Part shown: positions 13,254 to 26,437 of the stretch, piece by piece
Layout of the letters: the number at the start of each line of letters is the position of its first letter
Position numbering within the stretch: position 1 is the first letter of the stretch
Assembly: GCA_963514095.1 (NCBI GenBank)
Contig: OY741264.1
Coordinates: 11,492,054 to 11,556,053, forward strand
Direction of reading: 5' to 3'
DNA: 64,000 nt
Source of the DNA: Eutrigla gurnardus
Taxonomy: Eukaryota; Chordata; Actinopteri; Perciformes; Triglidae
The notes under the pieces: model-generated
What the model was told of the DNA's origin: nothing
The model's input: only the letters and a program-made list of their open reading frames with translations
Databases searched by the model: none
Position numbers and translations under genes: made by a program

Positions 13254-15040
13254 GGAATGTGCAGATTAATAAATCACACACATCCACAAAAGGTTATATT
13301 ACATCTGTAGTCTCTGGCCAATGTGTTACAAAGGGCTTCCTGAAAAAACAACAGAACATTTAAACATTGTCTTTTATGTTTGTAAGAAAATAAATTAACT
13401 TGACATGGCCACTATGAACTAATGCTTTGCGACTACAATACAAAGCCAAGGTCACAGCCAAGCAGCTGTTAAACACCTTTTACTCAGAGCCATGATGCAG
13501 TTTTCACAAGCGAGGGTGAAAAGTCAGACATTTAGGACATCCGAGTTGACTGTATTACATTTGCATGCTATTTTCTCAGTAAATGTAATGTAAACAAGCA
13601 AACAAACTGCTGTATCTGCTGATTTGCAAATTGGAGAATTGTTTGTGGAAAATTGTGTATTCATCAAGAGGTACTTGCTCTGTGATTTGGATGGAATTAA
13701 ACAAAATCTTGTATTTACTGTTTGTGTGTTTTCTACTATCCCATTGTTATTCCAATTTAACTTTCTTAATATGAAGTAACAGCAAAAACTGAAAAGCATC
13801 AGCACTAAAAAACATTCCAAATTACATTCTGAATTATTTGACAACACTATGAATACATTTAATTCATTATTATGTTTTACAATGCTTTCATGCTCAAAAA
13901 GAAGATACAGATATCACAACCATCATGTACACTATTAGCTATTTGCATTGATAATATCTTGTGACGGCATATACTGTACGCACCATTGCTGTAGACAGCA
14001 TACATACTTCATATAGCCTGCTGCATTCTCCACTTATTCTACACAGATCAACATCATCAAAAATATATAAACAAAATACAATTTCCATAAAATGTGCATT
14101 GCAAAAAGTGGCTGTACCCGGTCAAAGCATGCATTCCCCCAAAGAACAAGCTGTAGCTAAAGAGACCCAGCAATGTGGCGATCTGTAAACTCTGCATTTT
14201 GGAAATAGCTTATCAAAGCACTAGAACTGCTATGTACGAAAAACAAGACCGCACTGACTGTTTAATATTTGCTTGACCAAAGCGTGACGTATTTTATTAT
14301 AATATTACATTACCCCATGCATCTTCTTATGTGCATCTTCTTATCTTCTTATGTGCATCTTCTTATTCAGCTGTTTTTAGATTTTCTGTTTCCTGTAACG
14401 GCCAGGTATGAGTGAGACAATGGTTTTAAGTAACATCACATAGTTGTTAGCCTGAAAGTTGTCTTGATTTTTGTTTCCATCTCAATTGTTTCCTATTCTC
14501 TACACTAATGCAAAAATACATTTGATACTATTAAGTGCATATTACTACAGTGATGAAATGAAGATATGTCATAATAATACATAATACATAGTTTAAAGTA
14601 AAAAAAAGTCTGCTGTATGAGGTTCTTACCCACAGTCAGTATATTTCCAGTACATAATATATATAATTTATCAATTAAATATCAATTGTTTTGATATTTA
14701 TTAATTGTTACATTAATCAGAAATACAACAAATGGATTTCAGTTGTAAAATATGAAAAATTAGCATTGTAATCATCATTATCATGGCCAATCCTTATTAT
14801 ACTGCCAATATACAGAGGTGCCTTAGATTGTATTATTGTTATTGGCATATTTCAGCACAAAAACATATACATCTCAGTGGTAAGGAGAATGATCTCACTC
14901 TAACAGCTGTGTCAGGGTCTTCACACATGATCATCGTTTGTTACAACACAGTGTAACATCACCTGCCATACGTTCATACTACAATAGTAGTATATATCAA
15001 GCTTCATGTCAGAACACTCTTTATTTCTTTTAACGCTACA
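11458..15040. other. Unassigned sequence with microsatellites
   Basis: No gene was recognised. Apart from the large GT array at 13146-13250, it holds a short (AAT)n near 12157-12173 and a small tandem of tgcatcttcttat around 14321-14366. An AT-rich segment with inverted repeats lies near 14655-14710 (tatcaattaaatatcaattg...). The frames at 11725-12021 and 13524-13847 are not supported as genes. Confidence 0.5.
13146..13250. repeat. Compound (TG)n-(TATG)n-(TG)n microsatellite
   Basis: Two long GT arrays flank a TATGTATATGTGTATATATG core. It yields spurious Cys/Val and His/Thr frames on the two strands. The alternating purine-pyrimidine run of about 100 bp could adopt Z-DNA and is likely length-polymorphic. 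Confidence 0.95.
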
Positions 15041-15047
15041 GCCCTGA

Positions 15048-15440
15048 GGCCTGTACTACGAAGCAGGATTTGGGCTTAGCGAGGTATCTTCAGGGTTAAC
15101 CCTGGGTTTTCTGTCCTACGACGCTGGTTCACTTCTTACTGGGGTAGATCACCATGGTAACTTACGCTGCAGAGCTAACCTGCTCCGGAGCAGGTAATGT
15201 TCCTAATAAGAGATCAACGTGGAGAACAACACCGTCTGCTGACAAATCAGCTCTCTTGGTGCGCGGATAAAAAAAAGAAACTTGGTGTGAGAGGGTTTCT
15301 TAGGAGAACTAGAGTGTTCAGAGACCGGCAAAACCCTTCTTTCTTTCCCTGGCAATGTTTTATATGAGAGATACAGATTCTCATCGGAGGGAATGACTTT
15401 TCTGTGTCAGTGTACAGCCTACTGACCACTTTGCATTATG
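15048..15440 (+). pseudogene. PIF/Harbinger transposon left end and transposase N-terminal fragment
   Basis: The left terminus ggcctgtactacgaagc (15048-15064) is the inverted-repeat type of fish Harbinger elements. An 18-bp perfect palindrome, acctgctccggagcaggt (15178-15195), lies inside the subterminal region. From about 15291 the plus strand reads RVFRDRQNPSFFP. After a frameshift and a stop it continues ERYRFSSEGMTFLC from about 15367. This pair resembles the conserved start of PIF/Harbinger (HARBI1-like) transposases. The DDE catalytic region and the right inverted repeat are missing, because the sequence runs into the DIRS relic at about 15450. It is a dead fragment. The family call rests on remembered motif resemblance. 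Confidence 0.7.
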
Positions 15441-15449
15441 TTTTTATAT

Positions 15450-17057
15450 TCACACTGTAATATCTGGAGAATGTGCTATGTGATGCACTTCTCTCAGGAC
15501 AACCCATGATGTCGAAACACTCCTAGTAGAGTGGCATTTTACTCCAGATGGTAAAGAGAGGCCGCTCGACCCATATGCCGAGGCTATGACGTCCACAATC
15601 AAGTGAGACAGGCGCTGCTTGGACAGAGCACGACCCTTCCTAGGTCCTCCGTGACAGATAAAGAGCTGGTCGGACAGCCTTATGCCTGCAATAGCATCTA
15701 CATAGGCTCTAAGGGCCCGCACCAGGCACAACAGCTCAGTTATCACCCCCCTCTCCTAATGGGGGTTCAAACCATGCCAGTTGGATATGCTGATTGAGGT
15801 GCAAGCACGCCAGCAACTTAGGAAGAAAAGCCATGTTTGGCCACAAAGTAACACGAGAGCCATCTGAGTTCCACCTCAAGCATTAATTGCTCACAGACAA
15901 GGCGTGCAGCTCACCTACATGCTTTGCTGTCTTTCTCCTATGGCAAGGAGAAATGTAGTTTTGGCAGACAACCACCTCAGCTCTGCCTGTGCCAAGGGTT
16001 CAAAAGGTGGCGAGCATAGGTTGTCCAACACCAGGGGCAGGTCCCATGCAGGAGCTCTAGGGGTGCTAGGAGGCCGCAATTTCAGCGCCCCTTTCAAGAA
16101 GAGGGACACCAGCCTGTGGCTCCCCACTGTGTCATTATCGATTCTGGTGTGCTGCGATGAAATAGCAGCCACATTCACCCTCAGTGTAGAAGGTGACCGA
16201 TCTCCGTCTAGGAAAGATTACAGAAACTTAAGAATGGTAGGCACAGAGCAGTGCACTGGATCAACGTTCTCAACTGAACACCAGTTGGACAATAGTTTCC
16301 ACCTGTTCTGATACTGCAGACGGGTAGAGGGTGCTCTGGCACTCAAAATAGTTCTCCTGACAGGCTTTATGCAATCACTCAGCAGCAGGTTGGGCCCTGC
16401 AGCGGCCAAAGCCAAAAGCAGCAAGGGTTGGGATGCCAAATCCAACCCCCCAGCTGCGACGAGAGGTCTGTCCTCTCTGGAAGGTGCCAGGGTGTCCCGC
16501 TGGATGAAGCGGCCACTCTCCTGGTGGAGGCCTGTGACCGGAGAGGAAGTCCGCGACCTGATTCCGATCTCCCGGTAAATACTCCACCCGTAGGCTGGTC
16601 AGGCGAGGGGCTGCCCACGTTAGAAGAGCCTGGGACACCTACAGTAACCATGCGGACCTGGTGCCCCCTTGATGGTTTATATGGAAGACTGCCGCAGTGT
16701 TGTCCGACCAAGCACATGCTTGCCTCAGATATGGCAGGAAGTGCTTGAGTGCTAGGTGCATAGCCCGTAGCTCTAGCACACTGACATGCTCTGTGCAGTC
16801 CTGAGCTGACCATTGCCCCTGACCGGTCCTGTTCTGCCACACCATCCGGAGAAGCAGGCATCCGTCGTGACAAATTTGCGACGAAATGGAACAGAGCCCA
16901 TGGACACACCTCTTGTCAGGTATGACTTGCAGCTCTCACAGCGTGGCATGTAACTGCAGTTCATGCAGGGGTCTTCTGAAAGACCCTCCCTCAGGTGCTT
17001 GAGACCAAGACAAGAGGGACAATGGTCATGGCCATCTTCGGGCTGAAGAGGAGCCAT
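15450..17057 (-). pseudogene. DIRS-type retrotransposon relic (gag, RNase H, tyrosine recombinase; reverse transcriptase deleted)
   Basis: Read on the minus strand from 17057. First is a Gag-like zinc segment, CPSCLGLKHLREG...CMNC (about 17020-16950). It is joined directly to an RNase H domain: TTDACFSGW, VLELRAM, AWSDNTAAVFHIN and NQVADFLS supply the acidic residues (about 16905-16540). A tyrosine-recombinase region then runs from about 16445 (RAPSTRLQYQNRWKLLSNWC), through WDLPLVL...PPFEPL near 16060, to the HSTR box (GVKCHSTRSVSTSW) near 15515. The reverse transcriptase that normally lies between Gag and RNase H is absent. The frame is broken at several points, and the sequence ends before the catalytic tyrosine could be seen. 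Domain identity follows known DIRS organisation. The plus-strand 135-codon frame at 15904-16311 is only its shadow. Confidence 0.85.
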
Positions 17058-17060
17058 ACA

Positions 17061-18222
17061 GGAGCTAATAATTAATAATTAATTTGAACTTTTCCTTTAA
17101 CTGAATAGAGAATTTATTGTTGTCTGGCAGTACTTTAGAGAAGATAAAAGTTGCAACTTCATCCATTTTATGGCCAGAATTCTAGGGCAATTTTGAAAGT
17201 GCATGAAAAGAAATTGTTCCACACAGGTTCCATGGAAACGTTTTATTTAAGAATTTGTCTGTGATGAATAGTGTACGTCCTTCTTCTCTTTGAATGCAAG
17301 TGGGGTTATGTAAGTAACAATCAAGCAAAGATTCAGAGAGCTTGAATATAAAACATAAACTGTGAGGGGCACTTCCAAACTGGCATAGTCAAATGCCATG
17401 AATGCTTGAAATTTGGTGGTATGCATGTTTTTTTATTCAGAGCTCTGATGTGGAGAAAGACATTGAAAGTAGAAACTCAATCAATCTGACACAACACTGG
17501 TAAAGTGAAGAAATTAAGCACACTTCTACAGACCAATGTGGTAAAAACAAAAATCTCCCATTGCTAACCACCCTGCTCACTTACTGCTTGTCAAGCTATC
17601 CAATCCAACATGACATGCATGCGGTTTACTATGGTGGTGAATTTACAATTTGAAATTCATAGTAATTTCTGCATTTGACTTCCACACCTCATAATTTACG
17701 TCCATTGCCAACATTCAGCGCAAAGGCAGAAAGTACTGTGCAAGTGAGTGTATGAAGTTTGAGATGGTGGATGAGCATGTAGCATGTCTGACCTTCATAC
17801 AGGAGGTTTGCATTCCATCAGAGAGGTATAATTACCTAGGACGACAGCGGTGCTGGTATTGTGTTTCACCTTGTAGTTCTGTCGGCAGATTTTGTGACCG
17901 TGATAGCATAAAAGTTGTATTTTTTTTAAATTGCTGCTGGACATAAATATTGCTATTATTGAACATATTCTGGGGTTTTGTCATCAAATATAGACATTGA
18001 CATTTCAGGAAAAATGCAGGCAACTTGTTTTGAAATAAGACTTCTGCTTTTGCCATCTGAAATGGCCACCAACAGTGGTTTTCGTCATGTTTATCTCCCT
18101 TGCTCTGTCTGGCTGAGATTTCTATTTCTTCAGCTCACTGGTTAAAACCCAAATCCAGAAAGGGACTTAAATATTCACTATATGATGAAATTAACTGAGT
18201 GTTGTGTAATGATGCAAAAAAC
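17061..18222. other. No feature seen
   Basis: AT-rich sequence with no recognisable gene or mobile element on either strand. Two short overlapping frames near 17752-18056 lie on opposite strands and are not convincing. Confidence 0.5.
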
Positions 18223-18560
18223 TACGGCTGTCAAACGATTACAAATTGAAATCTGATTAATCACAGGGGAGCTGTGATTAATCAAGATCATTAACCATTT
18301 GTAAATAAACCCGAAAAATGTAAATTTTCTTTGGATATAGTTACGGAAAGATAAAAGAAAGAAGGCCTATGCACCAGAATGTGAAGCCCCTACAAATAGG
18401 GATGCACCGATACCATTTTTTTCAGACAGGCTACAAGTACTTACCAAGACCTAGTCTATATGAGTACTTAATACCATTACAGTTCTCATAATACATTTAA
18501 AAACAAACAAACAATCTCGCTAAAGTCAATTATTTATTTTTGATAGCCCTAAAAAAAACG
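18223..18560. mobile_element. hAT-like terminal fragments, adjacent
   Basis: Two terminus-like motifs lie close together: tacggctgtcaaacgatta at about 18223-18241 and tagggatgcaccgatacc at 18398-18415. Both resemble ends of common vertebrate hAT elements (ctgtcaaacgatta, gggatgcaccgat). I did not find matching right ends or target duplications. They are best read as decayed or truncated copies, with limits uncertain. Confidence 0.45.
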
Positions 18561-19137
18561 AAAAAACAAACAAATTAAGCTGTGATTGGACAATCTCTGG
18601 ATTTATGGGGTTTCAGTTACCATAAGCAGTTGTTGGTGATGTTTGGTTGTGTCTTAGAAGTGTGTCACTAATCAAAAGATTGGTGGTTCAATCCCTGACT
18701 TCTTGGGCCTTAAACCCACAAATCATGAGCAGGCTCATATGGTGGCCAACGCAATCAGTGTATCAATGTGTATGTGTGTGTGTGTGTATGTATGAAAGGG
18801 TGAATGTTGACATTGCTTATAGAAAAGCAAGACAAGAAATAGAAACAACCCAGTTTGCATCGCTCTGTATATGACTTTCTAATATGTCTGAAAGATGTGT
18901 ATGTTGGCGTGAATAGAGAGGCATGTTTTCATTTTAGACAGAAACACACCACAAAACTTGTTTGGTTCAAGCACAACTGAAAGTCAATTAGACAAAATCA
19001 AAACAGTCTGTTTTTGAGGACTGTTCAAGTCCTTTCAAGATAAACTGGTGACTGAAGGCAACTCTTTGAAGCAGTGTGGCCCATAGGCTTTCATCTTCAC
19101 CTGACTCATTCCCTCACAGACCAGGAAATAGTAGCCA

Positions 19138-19138
19138 T

Positions 19139-19199
<61 letters not shown>
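19138..19199. repeat. Compound (AT)n(GA)n microsatellite
   Basis: About 15 AT units pass directly into about 15 AG units. The purine-only half gives strong strand asymmetry. Confidence 0.95.
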
Positions 19200-19203
<4 letters not shown>

Positions 19204-19883
19204 TATAATTCCATTCAATAATTGCAGGTGAAATATATATTACTGGAATCTCACCAAGCAAAGAAATCAAGCCTGAGCATGATACCTGCTTGATGCAAAG
19301 CTGTTATCTGAGATGAAGTAAAAACGAATTTGTTTAAGAATAAATACCAGCCATGCTAATTGCAGAGAAGAAATGCCATTGAGCGTAAGTAATTATGGTA
19401 TTAGTTGACAAAAAACAAGGAAATGTCTGAGATTATTGATGTACTCACAATAAATGCGTATCACACAAGGAGGAGAAGATTACATTTTAATACACAAGTA
19501 AAGAAGTAAAGAGAGTGAAATAATATAATCATCAACACACTGTACCTGAAGCATGATACATTTAATACATTAAAACGGGGTTGTAAAGCTGTTAATGAAA
19601 AGGGACCTTTTTAGCTTGAAATTGATGAGATTTAACCTGGATGTATGGAGACGTAGTTTGCCATTGAAGAAGAGGCCTGAGAGGAGTGAAGAGGACTGAA
19701 GTCAAAGATTAAAGTGAGGAAGAGGAAGCTAAGTCAAAAGTTCAAATACATCCATAAATCTGTGCCCTAACCTCTAATCTTTCAACGTGCAATATATGGA
19801 ACAGTCCATTTTCCTTGAACCACTTTGATCTCCCTTTCTCTATGTCAGAGAAATACCTGTGTGTGTGTGTGTGTGTATATGCG

Positions 19884-19952
19884 ATTGACTGGCCGAATGA
19901 GAGCTCCAGCCCCACCCCCTACCCTGAATACAGGATAAGCGGTAGATGATGT
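19884..19952 (+). repeat. 3' scrap of the (ATGG)n-tailed SINE
   Basis: The string ctccagccccaccccctaccctgaatacaggataagcggtaga matches in order the 3' end of the intact SINE at 62050-62408 (ggctccagccccccc...caggataagcggtagaaaatgg). Only about 70 bp remain, so this is a severely truncated plus-strand copy. It is preceded by a GT run. Confidence 0.7.
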
Positions 19953-21647
19953 AGATGGATAATTGATTACAGACAACTGCAATTTCAATTTCCAATTGCA
20001 TTTACTTAAGCTTTGATATTATATTCCCTCCCTCTTCTTTTGTATTTGTTGAGGGCATTTGTCTGCACCTTATCTCTTCCCAAGCTCCCCGTCTCCTAAT
20101 TAATATCCCATAAAGTCCATGGTGGCTTTGAATCGTCATTCAGTGGTTGTAACCCCTTAATTTAAATGCCACTCAGCTCAATAATATTACTCAAGAGTGA
20201 TATACTACCCAAAATCAAAAGATTAATTAAAAAGCCATTTTCTTGGTCCTCACCAGGATGACATTTTTTCTTATCAGTTCGTTGATTGCTCTGCTTGGCA
20301 GAGCAGCCGCTGCAGCTGCTCTACTAGACAACCTAACAGAGCTGTAGAGCAGAGGAAGAGACACAAAAAACAGAAGAATAAAGATATATAAAAAAGTAGA
20401 GGAAGAAGAGGGCTACAACCCGTGTGTGTGTTTGTGTGTGTGTCTGTGTGTGTGCAACACGTTAGTATAGCACACAATAATCCTGTGTGGAATGTGACTG
20501 CCCACTAGTGTTGGAGAAGGAGATGTTTGAGACAGGAAGGAACAGGTATTGATAGTCAGACTTAAACACATCACAAAGATTTCATGAAATATATCTGAAC
20601 CAGATGCACCTACTTATACTACACTGTAAGAATGTAAACTTATGCGGCATTGCGGGGAAAGTGCCATGCTTAATGAAGTGGATCATCAAATGCATTACCT
20701 CTATGTGGTTACTTAAATACAAACCCTCCCTCTTCTCCCACAGCTCACACTGCATTTTTTTTTGAGTGATTTTGTTTTCTTTTTTAAAGATAAAAAAAAA
20801 GTTTCACACCTGGATGTTAATTTTGCGATGCGGATATGGAAAACTAAATTTGGCCTTCCGCTCTGCAGTTCATCAATTCCTCTGCCTATTCTCTATATCT
20901 CACGAAAAAAAAACAACAATGGGCATCTGGGTTTTCATGGGATCCATGATTATTTCCATTCCACTATGGAAGTGCATTCGTTCACCATTATAAGGAGAAA
21001 ATGGCAACGTAAGCCGCCAAGTTCTGATAAACACATGAATACATGAATATATGAGTGGGAGCTGTATCGGGCAAATGTGTTGTTGAGTGGAGAGATCTTT
21101 TATGGTTCCTGTTGAAAACTGCGTGTCTAGACGTAGAGTCTCTCTTAGTGTGTGCCATTAAAACTGCTCTTCTTCTCAACCTTTGTATGTACGAACACAT
21201 GTTATGAAATAAAGATAGAAAGAGGTGAAAAGCAATCAATATGATAATTTGTGTTTTCCATTCACCTGCAAGTACAACAGTGCACTGTGTTTATGTTCCC
21301 CACTAGAGCGATTCCTTTTAATGTGTCCACTGAAAATATGTCTCATTGTTTCTACATGGTGACTGACATATGACAACACAGACATCCTTTCATTATTTTG
21401 AGCTGTATTATATTTCAGTGCCCAGTATATTACAGACAGTATCTGTAATAGGCTTTGTTATAGGAGTGCACATGTGCCTTGTCAATCTGGCTGCACATTG
21501 TTAAACAGCAGCATTTTTTTTAAACATCATGATGATTTATACCCTCTCATAATAGCACAGTAAAACCTACAAGGTTAGTCAAGGGCATTCAGCCTTCCTG
21601 CCTAGCGCACTGTTCGAGGTGAAAACACTCCTGTCCCTAAACACACA

Positions 21648-21649
21648 TA

Positions 21650-21695
<46 letters not shown>
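21648..21695. repeat. (CA)n microsatellite
   Basis: A nearly pure CA array of about 22 units between ordinary sequence. Confidence 0.95.
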
Positions 21696-21698
<3 letters not shown>

Positions 21699-24008
21699 TC
21701 CCACTACCCTTTCATATCACATTTCACAAATACTCCCATGATGCGAATACTCCATGACCCTGATGTGCAATGTGTTGGTGTGTGTGTGAGAGTGTTGGCA
21801 GGTGGGGGTTGGTGGGTGGTGTGCAGACTGTATTAAGTGTAGCACCGTGTGAATGTGTCTTGCTGCAGCGTCCACAAAAGCACACGCATGCACACACGTG
21901 TGTCTCATGAAACTTCAGAGGACATTTTTAGGATAAAGCCTAAAACATTGAAACATGCTCTTCCCATATTTGCACGTCAACTCTGCAGTAGAAGTGCCTC
22001 CTGGTGACTATGATCTATTGCATGTCACTGCGATACATCCCAGCAGAATACTAATGCAAGCATCTGTGAAAATTGTAGCAGTATTTGTGTGCTTGTGAAT
22101 TTCTATCAAGTTTTGAGAGGGGGGGGGGGGACGTTTCCTGGTGCATTTTACTTGAGCGGTTTAGGTTTCATGCTATCTGAGAAGTTAGATTGGCTGGGTC
22201 ACATTCATTTCACCTTGCTTTGGAGTAAGTAAGGTGATTGTGGGAGTAAAGCAGGGATTTAGGGTTTTACGGATGCGAAAGACTGGAGGAGGCTACACAA
22301 TAATAGTGATACAAAGGCTGGAATTTGATGTTAAAGAGGAGCCTATGGTTTTGTTCAGCCTGTAATTTATTCCTTCTCCGCCCTAGAAGGACACTGAGAG
22401 GATTTGTGGTGATGGGAGGTCTTAAACTCCGTCTGACCCTCAAACCCACCTGAGAAAGCTCATTGAGTGTTTTTACATTATATATGCAACTTGTGCTGTA
22501 TGTTGTTGTTGGTGGTGGTGGGGCATTAATCACAGAGGAGTGCTAGAAAGAGCGGGGAGTGATGTGAAGGATAAGGGAGGACTGAGATCTGCCAGTCTAG
22601 TGATTTGCTGTGTGAGCTGATGTCAGAACAAGGCAGAATTTACGGGCATATTGAGTATCCCTTATTGTCTGGTGCCATCAGCTGAGTGGCCATTAGAGGA
22701 CATACAGGGGCCATTGATTGTAATGGTAAACAATGGAAGCTATTCATCATTCACAAAAGACAAAGAGAATCAGTTGTACATATCTGAATGTTTTGTCTTG
22801 ACAAAAATATACCTTCGTTTAAACCCCGAAATTGACAACGAAAATTGTGTGGCTGAAGAGTCAATATACAAAACAGCGCTAATAATATGAAGTTGCCAGT
22901 GCACAGCAGGGTACATACTGTATATGGACAATATTTTATTCACAAATTATACTAATACAAGAAAGAGCAAACAATGCATTTCCTATATTTTGCATCATCA
23001 GATTTGCTCCTACATTTCCCAAGCAAAACTAGGGTTTCTCTTTCTTGTTTTATTAAATGTAATTTGTCAATAAAATAGTCCATCTACCACTACCCTAGTG
23101 TGTGCTGGCATCCTCATATTATTGGTTTACTGTTGTTAACCTGCACCAGCTGCACCCAGTGGAGAAGCATTACTGAAAAAAAGAGAAGCATTGTTGTGCA
23201 CGGGATATCTTCAGCTTTTCTAATGCAAAACAGAGCCATTTGGTGTAAATCACATCATTCCTCAGATCCTCAATTAATCCTTGGGAGACGGATGCTCATG
23301 TACATCCTGAACCAGACACCACAGCACATAATAAAACAATGCCTTTCATTCATAAAATGCAGTATTACTTTTACTCCCCGGCTCACAACCTAAAGCTGGA
23401 GAACACACAATTGAAGGTCTGTAACTAAATTCCCTTCAGTTTTGTTCTTCAAAATAAAATTAATCAGAAAATAAAATGAATATGAAAGACTGTTAAACAT
23501 GGCAACCGATTGTCAGTGATGTTCAGAAATAAGCTAACAGTGTTTATGTTAGCTGTAACCCTGATTGCAGAAGTCTGACCTTATTTCAGATATTGATTCC
23601 TAGCGGTTCACTAAAACTGGCAATTTTCATATTAACATCTTTTTCAAACTTTGTTTAATTTGTACAATTAGCGGAACAGCATGAAACTGTCAGAAGAACA
23701 TGAACTGCGTTACCGCATGCTCATTGCAAATTTGACCTTATCCTCACTAGCACAAAAGTAGATCACATCACTCCAATTCTGAGGTCTTAACACTGTCTTC
23801 CTGTTAATCAATAATTGATTTAAAAAATATTGTTGCTTTTAAAGCATTGAATGGTTTACAAGTGTTTCTGCTACAGTGTGAACCATCCATACCTGGTCTG
23901 CTTTTTGCCCCAAGATTCAAAACTATTTTGGAGAAGCAAGTAAATTTTTGTGCACCATATATCTATACAACACATATATATATTATATATTACATAGATT
24001 CAGAGTTT

Positions 24009-24029
24009 ATATATATATATATATATATA
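24009..24029. repeat. (TA)n microsatellite
   Basis: A run of about ten TA units, with smaller TA-rich runs just upstream (23960-23995). Confidence 0.9.
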
Positions 24030-26213
24030 AATTTGATTTTGCTTACAAACTAAACTGGCACCCATGCATAAAACAACTGCTCTAGCACTTCATAATGGTC
24101 AAACACTCCACAAGGTATCCATGATTGAAGTTTACAGAAGCAATACAAATAAATAAATATACCAACTGTGTTGGTTGTCTTGCCAACATTCCTGGGCACC
24201 TTGTATATGTAATTAGTCGATCATAAACAAGATACGTTAAGCTGGACTGGCTTAAAGATTTGACAAATGCAATGACAGGAGCTACCTCTATATTTGGTCG
24301 GATCTTAATTTTTTTCCAAGCAATTTATTCTATGATTAGTATATTCACTGCACATTTCAACCAGGACTCAAATTGAAACAAACTGGACTAAACAAGCTTC
24401 TCCATTGGTGTTTTGTGGAGCCTAGCTTCATGCAGATGTGTGACGTTTAGCAGCTTGTTGTTAATGTATAATTAACATATCTCCCTACTCCTCTCTGCCC
24501 CGTAACGCTTCTAGCATCCTGGCATTTGGGCTTGTATGAGAAATATTGGAGTATGTATTCTATAGGTTATTTGATGTTTTTGTTGTTTGCATTACTCCAC
24601 ACATTATCTGGCCCTACTGTGTTTACATAATTTGAAGAAGGAAAAAAAAGTTCTAGATCAAGTTTCCTGGAGCTTTAAGCCATCAAAAAGTAGAGCATTT
24701 CAAAGAGCACTCTGAGTCTGTCACTCAAGGAGGGAGTTAGCCATCAGCAATGATGTGGCTTTAGAGTAATCAGTGTGGATTAGAATTTGCTAATTGAACT
24801 GGCTCAGATGTCGTCTTTACAGTCTAATTCAGGTCAGCTTGCAACCTGCCTCGCTTCGAGGCTCCAGGGCATCTGTGGCTAATCAATGCCGTGACCTCGG
24901 AGAAATGAGCCTGTCTTGCAGTGGTTGGCACACACCGTGTGTGCTTGTATTTTCCTCTATGTTACTGATGGCGCGTTGAACAGTGACAATAGTTTGAATA
25001 TAGTTTTTTTTAATTAAATATAGAAATAGACATTTGACATTAGGCCCATACAACTAACATTCATCAAACAAAAAGGTACGGGACTAAACTATTTGTACAA
25101 TAAAAGCAGTAACCTTTAATGTGTTTTCTTTACTTCTCCCATATCAAAGAAAAGATAAATAAAAATAAATGTTTACGTGCTACAAACAAGAAAGCAATGT
25201 GTGAAATCTACAATATGGAGTAAGCAAGCTCAATTTGATGAAATGGTTAAAAACCATGGCTGCAATGAATGATATGCTACAATTTCCATAAAAGGAATGG
25301 TAAATCAGGAAAGCCAGCAGGAACCACAGTGGACGATGAGTGTGTGTGTGTGCTGGCTGGATGTATGAGGAGCTAACTTATAAACTGACCAACTTGGTCT
25401 GAGAATTGACTGAGGCTATGAGTTTATAGTGGCCCAGTTTATAGTGGTCTTATTTTCTAGCAGTACTATCACAGAATAACTAAGAATATACAAACCTGTT
25501 TGTGTGTGCCACAGATATTTGTGTAGACAAATATTGGATGGAGACAAATATTTAACTCCAAGACCAAGATTTGGTTCATGCCTGAAAAGATATTTCTTTA
25601 TAAAATAACAGCACTGAAACAAGAGGTTTGTTTTGCAGTCACTTTAGAATATGTTGATGGCGCAGCTTGAGAGACGAGACTATGCTTAATCAAATAGTTA
25701 GCAATGCTTGACAGTGCTTGATTAACAGTGTTTCTTTAGCTATGCATGTAGGCATGACAAATAAACTCTACTATTTATCGATTAACATTACATGACAGGA
25801 CACAGAATAAAATGCAACCATCAACCATTTTACTTTTCTTTTCTCCTTCTTTGATTGTGGCTAAAAGCATAATATTTATCCTCAGGGTGGCACTTGATTA
25901 ATGGCTGTGGCGTCATTAAAATTATTTGAAGGGTTTCCCCTTCCACCCTTTGGAGCATGATTGTGCTCCAAAATGTCATGGCCTCTTACCTATATCTGCC
26001 CCTTGGATTATAAGATACTTAGCATGCAAAGCTGACATCTTTGGCCTGAGTATGATAGAGGGGGAAGCTCATTGAGGGTTCAAAATCGAAAAGGTTCATT
26101 CTACGGGGAGCATGAGAGTAAATTTCATGGAACCTGCTCGTTTGATATATCCCTTGTGAACAAGCCATAATTCTGACCTGATGGTGGCACCAGAAGAAGA
26201 AATACAACCACCA

Positions 26214-26437
26214 GTTATATATATATATATATCTCCATCCATCCATCCATTGTCTACCACTTATCCTGTATTCAGGGTCCCGGGGGGGCTGGAGCCGATC
26301 CCAGCTATCATTGGGCGAAGGCAGGGTACACCCTGGACAGGACGCCAGTCTATCACAGGGCCAACATATAGAGACAAACAACCATTCACGCTCACATTCA
26401 CACCTACGAGCAATTTAGAGTCACCAATTAACCTATC

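Larger units (their letters stand above)
18561..26213. other. Mostly unique sequence with microsatellites
   Basis: No gene was recognised across this stretch. Embedded items annotated separately are the AT/GA array at 19138-19199, a SINE scrap at 19884-19952, the CA array at 21648-21695 and the TA array near 24009-24029. Also present are short GT runs near 18773-18788 and 20420-20456 and a run of 12 G at 22119-22130. Segments near 24720-24930 and 25860-26180 have balanced, non-repetitive composition and could include conserved non-coding DNA, but nothing in the sequence alone proves it. Confidence 0.45.

Noticed and set aside
13084..13363. His/Thr- and Cys/Val-repeat frames on the two strands
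   Set aside because: Both are direct translations of the GT microsatellite.
15904..16311. 135-codon plus-strand open frame, the longest plus frame in that region
   Set aside because: It is antisense to the tyrosine-recombinase and RNase H coding sequence of the minus-strand DIRS relic and has no domain of its own.
16379..16909. 176-codon minus-strand frame over the DIRS relic
   Set aside because: It is an alternative frame to the true RNase H motifs, except where its last residues approach the recombinase start. It is treated as part of the broken DIRS element.
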